Origin: Eubacteriales bacterium
GTDB lineage: Bacteria > Bacillota > Clostridia > Lachnospirales > Lachnospiraceae
Length of the DNA: 64,000 bases
Assembly (NCBI GenBank): GCA_030524175.1
Contig: JAUNHC010000009.1
Coordinates: 62,001 to 126,000, forward strand
Reading direction: 5' to 3'
The notes under the pieces are model-generated. The model made no database searches and was not told the origin of the DNA. It saw only the letters and a list, made by a program, of their open reading frames with translations. This document shows, one piece after another, positions 8,560 through 18,303 of the stretch; the stretch's first letter is position 1, and each line of letters starts with the position of its first letter. The translations under genes and the position numbers were made by a program.

Positions 8560-10610
8560 TGGTGAAAGTGAAGAGAATGTCAATGGATATTTGGGATACA
8601 TACGAGATTATCGGGAAAATCGGTTCAGGAAATACAGGAGAGATATACAAAGCTTACCATAAAAATCTGGGAAAAGAAGTGGTGCTGAAAAAAATCAAGA
8701 CAGAGGTAAAAGATATTGTCAATAACAGAGGAGATGTGGATGTTCTGAAAAATCTCAGGCATTCCTGCCTGCCCCAGGTACTGGATTTTCTAAACGTAGA
8801 CGGGGATGTGTACACAGTAATGGATTACATTCCGGGAAACTCTTTTAAACAGTATCTGGACGCAGGCACTAAATTCCCGGAAAAATCAGTTATCATATGG
8901 ACAAAACAGATATGTGCCACCCTCAACTATCTGCATACCCAAAAACCACCTATTATTCACAGTGATTTAAAACCCGGGAATATTATGCTGATGCCTGACG
9001 GCAACATTTGCCTTATAGATTTCAATATTTCGTCCAGCCCTGACGGGGCCAGTGCCTGGGTGACAGGATATACCGGCGGTTATGCTGCACCGGAACAGGT
9101 ACAGGCCCTCAAGTATAATCAAAATCAACTGGACCGTTCCCACTGGAAGACAATAGATGTACGTGCTGATATTTACGGCCTTGGCGCCACTGTTTACCAT
9201 CTGCTTACAGGAAATATACCCCAGACGGATGATGACGGATATGTGGAGGATATACGCAGCTGCGGGATAAAAGTAAATGATATATTTGCATCCATTATCA
9301 TGAAGTGTCTGGAACCCAATCCTGACAGAAGATATCAGAGTGCGGAAGATCTTTTATTAGATCTGAGAAATATGAAGACCAAAGACAAGCGGTACAAGGA
9401 ATTGCTTCTGAAGCAAAAAGTTTCTTATGCGGCAGTGATTTGCGCCATGATCATTTGTGCGGGAATCACAGTAATTGGTTACTTTCGTATGGATGTGGAG
9501 AAACAGAAGCAGTATGAGCAATTGGTGCGAAAAGAAGCAGAGTGTATTTCCACAGGTGATTATGACAGCTTTGAAACCTATTTTCAGCGTGCAGTGAACC
9601 TGGTGCCGGAGCGTGCGGATGCATATTATCAAAAAGCACTGGCACTTTACCGTCAGCGGCAGTACGGTGATAGTATAGATTTTATCAACTCCGAGATATT
9701 GTCAAAGGAAGACACCCGCAAGAGTACTTCCATGTTGAATAATGTATATTATCTGCTGGGTAACTCTTATGAGAAGATGGAAAGTTATAAGCAGGCTGCA
9801 GCGTGTTATGAACAGGCCATAGAATTAAAGCCCGACAACAGTGATTATTACAGGGATTATGCAATTGCCCTGGCTTATTCAGGGCGGGATGAGGAAGCAA
9901 AAACAGCACTGGAAAATGCCCGGAAACAAGGACTGGATTCCGTGGAAATTGATTATGTCCAGGGTGAGATTTTCTACAATTCTTCAGATTATTCTACAGC
10001 CAAAGATATTTTTCTAAAGTGTTTGGACAAAGCAGAGGATGCATATATAAAGATGCGTTCCTGTATTATGGTTTGTAAATGCGTAGATAATATAGACCAC
10101 AGTGTAAGCGGCAATGATGAAAAAATCCAACTGCTGGAAAAGGCACGAAAAGAACTTCCGAAAGAGTATAACATCGGCGTTTTAGAACAGCTTGCCCAGG
10201 CTTACAGCGATATGGCAGCGGATACAGGAGACGTAACTTACAATGAGAAAGCAATTGCTGTATTTGAGCAAATACAAGAGCAGGGTATGGGTAGCTATGA
10301 TACGGACTATAATCTTTCAGTGCTTTACCAGAATATCCAGGATTATGCCCGGGCGGCAGAATTGTTGACAAAAATGATCAGCGATTACGGAGAAAATTAT
10401 AAAACATACAAAGCACTGGCATTTCTTGAAATAGCTAAACAGTCCCAGACTGTAAACGAACAGAGAAATTATGAAACCTTCCGCAAAAATTATTTGAAAG
10501 CAGAAGAACTATATCAAAAGCAGTTGGAGAATAATGCTAACGATGTGGAAATGGAGCGGCTGAAAGAGCTTTATGATCAGGCTGTACAAAACGGCTGGCT
10601 TAAAGGGTAA
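8559..10610 (+). CDS. transmembrane Ser/Thr protein kinase with C-terminal TPRs
   Basis: A Hanks-type kinase domain occupies about residues 15-275: glycine loop G-S-G-N-T-G, ATP lysine Lys44, catalytic loop H-S-D-L-K-P-G-N (134-141) and D-F-N at 154-156. The last replaces the usual D-F-G but keeps the metal-binding Asp. One transmembrane helix spans about 288-310. Roughly six TPR units follow (about 325-600), so the protein has 683 residues. ATG 8559 overlaps the upstream TAA (TAATG); an ATG at 8577 is an alternative. Its position after the FHA gene suggests it phosphorylates the FHA protein's threonine motifs and couples surface sensing to the Tad system. Confidence 0.85.
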   Translation: MVKVKRMSMDIWDTYEIIGKIGSGNTGEIYKAYHKNLGKEVVLKKIKTEVKDIVNNRGDVDVLKNLRHSCLPQVLDFLNVDGDVYTVMDYIPGNSFKQYLDAGTKFPEKSVIIWTKQICATLNYLHTQKPPIIHSDLKPGNIMLMPDGNICLIDFNISSSPDGASAWVTGYTGGYAAPEQVQALKYNQNQLDRSHWKTIDVRADIYGLGATVYHLLTGNIPQTDDDGYVEDIRSCGIKVNDIFASIIMKCLEPNPDRRYQSAEDLLLDLRNMKTKDKRYKELLLKQKVSYAAVICAMIICAGITVIGYFRMDVEKQKQYEQLVRKEAECISTGDYDSFETYFQRAVNLVPERADAYYQKALALYRQRQYGDSIDFINSEILSKEDTRKSTSMLNNVYYLLGNSYEKMESYKQAAACYEQAIELKPDNSDYYRDYAIALAYSGRDEEAKTALENARKQGLDSVEIDYVQGEIFYNSSDYSTAKDIFLKCLDKAEDAYIKMRSCIMVCKCVDNIDHSVSGNDEKIQLLEKARKELPKEYNIGVLEQLAQAYSDMAADTGDVTYNEKAIAVFEQIQEQGMGSYDTDYNLSVLYQNIQDYARAAELLTKMISDYGENYKTYKALAFLEIAKQSQTVNEQRNYETFRKNYLKAEELYQKQLENNANDVEMERLKELYDQAVQNGWLKG

Positions 10611-10648
10611 TTAAGCATGGATAAAAAATAATGGGAAGGAGAGCGGCC

Positions 10649-10789
10649 ATGAGTATCAACATAGGGACTATTATGTTTGCGGCAGGCATAGCCGGTATGA
10701 TCATATGTATGATAGTTTTGTATATACTGCCCAAGATATTTGAAAAACAGAGAAAAAAATTAATGGAAGAAATTGAAGCGGAAATCTGA
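10649..10789 (+). CDS. 46-residue single-pass membrane protein
   Basis: A short frame starts at ATG 10649 with GGAAGGAGAG just upstream and stops at TGA 10787. The peptide is one hydrophobic helix (about residues 5-28, rich in Ile, Met and Gly). A strongly charged tail of alternating Lys and Glu (about 31-46) follows. It lies 38 bases after the kinase stop with no terminator between, so it is probably the last gene of the signalling operon. No family is recognised. A good ribosome site and sensible membrane topology argue that it is real. Confidence 0.6.
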   Translation: MSINIGTIMFAAGIAGMIICMIVLYILPKIFEKQRKKLMEEIEAEI

Positions 10790-10845
10790 CTCTATAAGAA
10801 AATATCATACAAAATCGCACTGAATATTTTGGGGAAAATACACAA

Positions 10846-10874
10846 TAGACAAAAGGAATATATTTTGATATGCT
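10846..10874 (+). promoter_or_regulatory. predicted sigma-A promoter for licT-PTS-bgl
   Basis: TAGACA at 10846-10851 and TATGCT at 10869-10874 are separated by 17 bases. Transcription would begin near 10881, just before the first RAT sequence, as expected for an antiterminator-controlled leader. Confidence 0.55.
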
Positions 10875-10898
10875 AATCCTAGCTAAAGAAAGTGAATA

Positions 10899-10938
10899 GG
10901 ATTGTTACTGAAATATTTTATTATCGTCAGGCAAGACC
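10899..10938 (+). promoter_or_regulatory. RAT1, LicT/BglG-type ribonucleic antiterminator
   Basis: The two conserved RAT halves are present: GGATTGTTACTG (10899-10910) and CAGGCAAGACC (10928-10938). CTGA and TCAG close the apical stem. The 3' half overlaps the 5' arm of the following terminator, so the structures are mutually exclusive. Dephosphorylated or activated LicT would stabilise the RAT and allow read-through. Confidence 0.85.
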
Positions 10939-10977
10939 TATAGTATTTTATAGAAAATACTATTAGGTCTTTTTTTA
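10934..10977 (+). terminator. intrinsic terminator controlled by RAT1
   Basis: A long stem pairs 10934-10949 with 10954-10970 (one bulged base at 10964) around a four-base loop. It is followed by a run of seven T at 10970-10976. Its 5' arm shares bases with RAT1. Confidence 0.85.
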
Positions 10978-11048
10978 TTTTCATTGTGAGCTGATATGCA
11001 TTCGTACATCGGCATACAGGGGAATGAAGGAGGGAGAAATCAGGATCC

Positions 11049-11900
11049 ATGGTGATATCGAAGATACTAAACAATAATCTGGTGCTTTCCAGGGATGAGA
11101 AGGGAAGAGAGATAATTGTAAAGGGATGCGGAATCGCATTCCAAAAGAAAAGGGGAGCACAGATAGATGAAAGTAAGATTGAAAAAACATTTGTGCCTAA
11201 AAGTAAGAGCAACAGCCGCCAGATGCAGGAATATCTGCTTTCCATACCGGAGGAATATCTGGATTTTGTCCAGAGGCAGGTGGAGCGGGTGAAAAAGGAT
11301 TACGGGCTAAAACTCAATGACAGTATCTATCTGTCTTTGAGTGATCATATCCTGGGTTCGGTGAAGCGCTTTCGGGAAGGGATCATCCTTACAAATGTTC
11401 TTCTGGTGGATATCCGTCAGCTATACAGAACAGAATATCAAATGGGTGAGGAATTGCTGACAGAAATAAACAAAGCCTTTCACACAGATCTTTCGTTGGA
11501 TGAAGCCGGATTTCTTGCTCTGCATTTTGTAAATGCCCAGGAAGGAAGCAAAGGGGACAGTTACGAAATATCAGTGATAGTGAAGGAAATCCTGGAGATT
11601 GTAAAGCAGTATTATGACATGGAGGACTTTGATAATGACAGTATATATTATCAGCGTTTTCTTACTCATCTGAAATATTTTGCCCAGAGATATCTCCATA
11701 AGGAACTTCAGTATACAGAGGATACCAAACTGTTTGACATAGTAAAGGATCAGTGCAGGGAGGCGTATGGCTGTGTGAAGCTGATCTATCTTATGATGGA
11801 AGAAAAGCATCAGTATGCACTTACAGAAGAGGAAATGCTGTATTTGATGATCCATATACAGAAAATTACGGAGAAAAAGCCAAGACTGGATTGTTACTGA
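11049..11900 (+). CDS. licT: BglG/LicT-family transcription antiterminator
   Basis: The 283-residue protein has the usual layout: an N-terminal RNA-binding CAT domain (about 1-55, beginning M-V-I-S-K-I-L-N-N-N) and two PTS regulation domains (PRD1 about 65-170, PRD2 about 175-280). Histidines expected as phosphorylation sites are seen in S-D-H-I, L-A-L-H-F, F-L-T-H-L and L-M-I-H-I. The family binds RAT RNA and prevents termination when its beta-glucoside is present. The PTS proteins set its phosphorylation state. RAT1 precedes it, so it likely regulates itself. Its last codons form the 5' half of RAT2. ATG 11049 was preferred because it gives the canonical N-terminus, although the GGAGGG site is rather distant. 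Confidence 0.92.
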   Translation: MVISKILNNNLVLSRDEKGREIIVKGCGIAFQKKRGAQIDESKIEKTFVPKSKSNSRQMQEYLLSIPEEYLDFVQRQVERVKKDYGLKLNDSIYLSLSDHILGSVKRFREGIILTNVLLVDIRQLYRTEYQMGEELLTEINKAFHTDLSLDEAGFLALHFVNAQEGSKGDSYEISVIVKEILEIVKQYYDMEDFDNDSIYYQRFLTHLKYFAQRYLHKELQYTEDTKLFDIVKDQCREAYGCVKLIYLMMEEKHQYALTEEEMLYLMIHIQKITEKKPRLDCY

Positions 11901-11940
11901 GATGAGAATTTATTGTATTTTTCAGCGCTCAGGCAAGACC
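11888..11940 (+). promoter_or_regulatory. RAT2, second LicT-binding element overlapping the licT stop
   Basis: GGATTGTTACTG lies at 11888-11899, inside the last codons and stop of licT. AGGCAAGACC lies at 11931-11940. CTGAG and CTCAG pair, and an added inner stem (about 11902-11908 with 11917-11924) lengthens the apical part compared with RAT1. The final ACC feeds into the hairpin over the next ribosome site. Confidence 0.75.
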
Positions 11941-11968
11941 TTTAAAATAAACAATATTTTAAAGGAGG
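11939..11968 (+). promoter_or_regulatory. hairpin sequestering the PTS gene ribosome-binding site
   Basis: A perfect 10-bp stem pairs 11939-11948 with 11956-11965 around a 7-base loop. The 3' arm contains the first part of AAAGGAGG (11961-11968), the ribosome site for ATG 11978. There is no T tract, so this is not an intrinsic terminator. It is positioned where a terminator would normally compete with RAT2. Confidence 0.65.
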
Positions 11969-11977
11969 ACACAAAGA

Positions 11978-15317
<3,340 letters not shown>

Positions 15318-15384
15318 AGTTTTTGTCCGTTGTCTTAAACTTTCTCCATAAACTTTTCAGAAACAACTTTTCAGAAATACAAAA

Positions 15385-15418
15385 AGATGCTCCCTTCAAT
15401 GCAGAGAGCATCTTTTTT
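15385..15418 (+). terminator. intrinsic terminator of the licT-PTS-bgl operon
   Basis: An 8-bp stem AGATGCTC/GAGCATCT (15385-15392 with 15406-15413) has a 13-base loop and a six-T run. Confidence 0.85.
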
Positions 15419-15439
15419 GTTAAGTGATAATAGTCTGGC

Positions 15440-15480
15440 TAGTGCACTGATACATTCATATTCAGCGTCACAGCACACTA
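15440..15480. repeat. imperfect palindrome, copy 1 (TAGTGCACTG / CAGCACACTA arms)
   Basis: Arms TAGTGCACTG (15440-15449) and CAGCACACTA (15471-15480) recur exactly at 16147-16177. The arms pair except for two central positions. It lies just beyond the fucU stop. No T tract follows on either strand. Confidence 0.5.
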
Positions 15481-15513
15481 AAGCGTGTTTGAAAATTGAG
15501 TGACAGCCCTTGA

Positions 15514-15957
15514 TCAGTCGTTTATAACAACACCCTTCTGCAGCATCACATTTGCATAAAGGGCCTTCTCACCAGTAGAGATAATACAGTAAGCTGTCCT
15601 TGCCTCATCATAGAATGCAAATCTTTCAATATTTCCTACAGCCTTGTCTCCGCGCTCGTCATATTTGGCAACGATCTCTTTATAAGTGTCCCAGATAGGA
15701 GTCTCCACATCATCTCCGGGCATAACCTCCATCAGATTAACAGGATGCTCTACATATGTATCCAGAGGGAACAGCTTTAAAATAGCTTCCAGGATTTCCG
15801 GTACCCCATGTCCGTCGCAGCGGATGGTGATGGCGTTTTTTCCCATAGATTCTACAGGAAAATTACCGTCTGCAATGACAAGGCGGTCGCTGTGCCCCAT
15901 TTCGCACAATACTTTTAATAATTCCGGTGATAAAATTTCAGGAATTCCTTTTAACAT
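15514..15957 (-). CDS. fucU: RbsD/FucU-family sugar mutarotase
   Basis: The 147-residue protein matches the RbsD/FucU family from end to end: N-terminal M-L-K-G-I-P, catalytic His22 in G-H-S-D-R-L-V-I-A-D-G-N-F-P, and a C-terminal Y-A-N-V-M-L-Q-K-G-V. The length favours FucU over RbsD. It interconverts sugar anomers (L-fucose, or similar galacto-configured pyranoses) in the cytosol. AAAGGAG precedes the ATG. It is transcribed away from the aldolase operon, with the LacI operator and promoter between them, which suggests it serves the same sugar. No fucose isomerase or fuculose-phosphate aldolase is present here. Confidence 0.85.
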   Translation of the reverse strand: MLKGIPEILSPELLKVLCEMGHSDRLVIADGNFPVESMGKNAITIRCDGHGVPEILEAILKLFPLDTYVEHPVNLMEVMPGDDVETPIWDTYKEIVAKYDERGDKAVGNIERFAFYDEARTAYCIISTGEKALYANVMLQKGVVIND

Positions 15958-16056
15958 AATTTGTCTCCTTTCGAATAATAATCTAGCTTATAATTTACCG
16001 TTCTTTTGTAAAGATAGCAAGGTAATATTTTTCGATAAAAGATGAAATTTTTATGG

Positions 16057-16085
16057 TTGACAGAATGATGATTCAGAGGTATTAT
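16057..16085 (+). promoter_or_regulatory. strong predicted sigma-A promoter of the aldolase operon
   Basis: TTGACA (16057-16062) and TATTAT (16080-16085) have a 17-base spacer. The start site would be near 16092, at the upstream edge of the palindromic operator. Confidence 0.75.
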
Positions 16086-16091
16086 GAACTC

Positions 16092-16111
16092 AAACGGAAA
16101 CGTTTCGGTTT
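16092..16111. promoter_or_regulatory. LacI-family operator O1
   Basis: A 20-bp palindrome has a perfect GAAACGTTTC core (16097-16106) and one mismatched pair in the flanks. It covers about +1 to +20 of the predicted transcript, a classical repression position. The core is shared with the site at 18270-18283. The regulator is probably the LacI protein encoded at 17141-18157; a CcpA-type site is the alternative. Confidence 0.7.
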
Positions 16112-16132
16112 CGGATACAAAACACCAGAGGA

Positions 16133-16183
16133 ACAGGATAGTGTATTAGTGCACTGACACACTCTAGCAGCACACTATCCTGT
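16133..16183 (+). repeat. leader hairpin containing palindrome copy 2
   Basis: A perfect 12-bp inverted repeat ACAGGATAGTGT/ACACTATCCTGT (16133-16144 and 16172-16183) encloses a second copy of the TAGTGCACTG/CAGCACACTA palindrome (16147-16177). It lies in the untranslated leader, 45 bases before the aldolase start. No T tract follows, so it is not a terminator. It may stabilise or regulate the mRNA. Confidence 0.55.
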
Positions 16184-16227
16184 CCCGGATTTCACCCGCA
16201 GGGAATGCGGCACAGGAGGAAATTATA

Positions 16228-17079
16228 ATGCCATTAGCTACATCAAAAGAAATGTTATTAGATGCACAGAAGGGCGGCTATGCCGTAGGTGCCTTTAACG
16301 CAGAGAATATGGAAATGGTAAAGGCTATTATCCAGGCAGCAGAGGAGCTGAAAGCACCTGTGATGATTCAGACCACACCTTCCACAGTAAAATACGGAAC
16401 TCTTGAGACTTATGCTGCCATTGTTGCAGCAGAAGCGGCTAAGGCTTCCGTGCCGGTATGTCTGCATCTTGATCATGGCAGCAGCTTTGAACTGGCAGTA
16501 CAGGCTATGAAAGCAGGATACACATCAGTTATGATCGACGGCTCCAAGCTGGACTTTGAGGGAAATATTGAAGTGAGCAGAAAGGTTGCCGATGTTGCAG
16601 CCGCCCTGTATATTCCCTGTGAGGCTGAGCTTGGCAAGGTAGGCGGCAAGGAAGATGATTTAGAGGCAGAAGCTGATACAAACACAGATCCCAAGGAAGC
16701 AAAAGAGTTTGCGGAGAGAACCGGCGTCACCTCACTTGCAGTAGCCATCGGAACAGCACATGGCTTCTATGTAGGTACTCCGGTACTGGATAAAGAGCGC
16801 TTAAGCGAAATCCGTCAGGTGGTGGATATTCCTCTTGTGCTCCACGGTGCTTCCGGTCTTACAGACGAGGACGTGTCAGACTGTGTGAAACGGGGAATCT
16901 GCAAAGTGAATTTTGCCACAGAACTGCGCGCCGCATATTCTAAGGCTGTAAAAGAAGTATTTGAACAGGACGGCTCAACCATTGACCCCAAAGCATACGG
17001 AAAAGCAGGGATCGCAGCAGTAAAAGAGCTTGTAAAGAGCCGCATGAAAGTCTGCGGATGTGACGGCAAGGCAGAATAA
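16228..17079 (+). CDS. class II ketose-1,6-bisphosphate aldolase (FBA/GatY family)
   Basis: A 283-residue class II aldolase. Metal and substrate motifs are visible: H-L-D-H-G-S-S, E-A-E-L-G, A-I-G-T-A-H-G, L-V-L-H-G-A-S-G and K-V-N-F-A-T-E. It splits fructose or tagatose 1,6-bisphosphate into glyceraldehyde 3-phosphate and dihydroxyacetone phosphate. The GatD-like and LacC-like neighbours favour the tagatose substrate, but motifs alone do not separate GatY/KbaY from FbaA. AGGAGG precedes the ATG. It is the first gene of the operon, under operator O1 and the leader hairpin. Confidence 0.9.
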   Translation: MPLATSKEMLLDAQKGGYAVGAFNAENMEMVKAIIQAAEELKAPVMIQTTPSTVKYGTLETYAAIVAAEAAKASVPVCLHLDHGSSFELAVQAMKAGYTSVMIDGSKLDFEGNIEVSRKVADVAAALYIPCEAELGKVGGKEDDLEAEADTNTDPKEAKEFAERTGVTSLAVAIGTAHGFYVGTPVLDKERLSEIRQVVDIPLVLHGASGLTDEDVSDCVKRGICKVNFATELRAAYSKAVKEVFEQDGSTIDPKAYGKAGIAAVKELVKSRMKVCGCDGKAE

Positions 17080-17140
17080 GAAGTGTAATAAGACCAGCCG
17101 ATCATCCGGCAGCAAGTACATAACAGGCAGGGGGATATCC

Positions 17141-18157
17141 ATGGCAGCTACGATGAAAGACATTGCCAAACGTACAGGCCTTGGATTGGCCACAATTTCC
17201 TCTTATTTTAACGGCGGAAATGTACGTGAGAAAAACAGAAAGAAAATAGAAGAAGCCATTGAAGAACTGCACTATGAGGTCAATGAAGTGGCGCGGGGAC
17301 TGAAGACCAACGCTACCAAGACGATCGGCGTTGTCATCCCTGAGCTGGATATGATCTTTTGTACGGAAATCATTATCGGGATGGAGGATATCCTCCGCAG
17401 CCACGGATATGCCACGATCGTCTGTGACTGCCGGACCGATAAGAATCTGGAAAAGGAAGCCGTGGAGTTTCTCACAAGAAAGCGGGTGGACGGGATCATC
17501 AATATGCCCGTTGACGCAGGAGGAAATCATCTGAAAACCTTTCAGCGCACCGGGAAACCCATAGTTCTCATCGACCGTAAGATACAGGGGCTGTCCTGTG
17601 ACTGTGTTCTGGTAGATAATCTGAAGGCAGCAGAAAATGCTGTGGAGCTTCTTGTTGAAAACGGCCATAGAAATATCGGTATCATCGCTGGTCCAAGGGA
17701 CATTTATACAGCTCAGGAACGAATGGCGGGCTACTGCAAGGTCCTTAAAAAATATGACATCCCAGTACAGGAGTCCCTCATCTGCCATGGCGATTATACC
17801 ATCCAGGGAGGAGTCAAAGCTCTGGAAACCTTGATAAAGAAGAATCCCCATATGACAGCCGTGTTTGTAACCAACTATGAGATGACTATGGGGGCTGTGA
17901 TCGGCGTCAATGAACTGGGAATCCGTATTCCGGAACAGCTGTCCCTGATCGGATTTGACAACCTTCAGTTTGCAAGGGCCTGCAGTCCAAAGCTTACAGT
18001 GGTGGCCCAGCCCACAGAGGAAATAGCCAGGGAAGTGGCAAGGATCATGCTGGAGCGCCTTGGTGAGAATAAGCAAGAAGGCTGTCCGGAGGATTATACA
18101 ATAGAAAAATTGCAGACAGACATTTTTATGGGGAAATCCATTGGAAAGATTCATTGA
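17141..18157 (+). CDS. LacI-family transcriptional regulator
   Basis: The 338-residue protein has an N-terminal LacI helix-turn-helix (M-K-D-I-A-K-R-T-G-L-G-L-A-T-I-S, residues 5-20) with a hinge to about 60. A periplasmic-binding-protein-like effector domain follows, including I-G-F-D-N near the C-terminus. ATG 17141 has AGGGGGAT upstream; the frame's earlier start at 17060 lies inside the aldolase gene and would add a non-LacI N-terminus. Being inside the operon, it probably represses its own operon through O1 and O2. The inducer is presumably the sugar or a phosphorylated intermediate. Confidence 0.9.
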   Translation: MAATMKDIAKRTGLGLATISSYFNGGNVREKNRKKIEEAIEELHYEVNEVARGLKTNATKTIGVVIPELDMIFCTEIIIGMEDILRSHGYATIVCDCRTDKNLEKEAVEFLTRKRVDGIINMPVDAGGNHLKTFQRTGKPIVLIDRKIQGLSCDCVLVDNLKAAENAVELLVENGHRNIGIIAGPRDIYTAQERMAGYCKVLKKYDIPVQESLICHGDYTIQGGVKALETLIKKNPHMTAVFVTNYEMTMGAVIGVNELGIRIPEQLSLIGFDNLQFARACSPKLTVVAQPTEEIAREVARIMLERLGENKQEGCPEDYTIEKLQTDIFMGKSIGKIH

Positions 18158-18172
18158 ATTGCAGATAATAAA

Positions 18173-18221
18173 CCGCGTGCCGTGTTACTGTTCACTCTAT
18201 GACCGGTAACACGCTTCGCGG
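18173..18221. repeat. intergenic hairpin element with GTTACTG motif
   Basis: Nested arms CCGCG/CGCGG (18173-18177 and 18217-18221) and CGTGTTAC/GTAACACG (18181-18188 and 18206-18213) form a stem. A further CAGTAAC at 18226-18232 could pair with GTTACTG instead, so two structures compete. It sits between lacI and the kinase gene with no T tract. Confidence 0.5.
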
Positions 18222-18269
18222 TATACAGTAACCGTGCCGGCTCATCGCGCGGTATCTTAAGGCTAAAAA

Positions 18270-18283
18270 CCGAAACGTTTCGG
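18270..18283. promoter_or_regulatory. LacI-family operator O2
   Basis: A perfect 14-bp palindrome, CCGAAACGTTTCGG, lies 20 bases before the FGGY kinase start. It shares its GAAACGTTTC core with O1, which links the regulator to this second point in the same operon. Confidence 0.75.
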
Positions 18284-18303
18284 AATAATGGGGTGAAACA
18301 ATA

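Noticed and set aside
11939-11965. Intrinsic terminator before the PTS gene
   Set aside because: The stem is perfect, but no T run follows and the 3' arm is the ribosome-binding site.
16133-16183. Attenuator-type terminator in the aldolase leader
   Set aside because: The inverted repeat is strong, but the sequence after it is GC-rich and has no T run.
17102-18154. A 350-codon open frame on the minus strand across the LacI gene
   Set aside because: It is the antisense shadow of a clear LacI protein; the translation has no recognisable domain, is Cys/His-rich and lacks a ribosome site.
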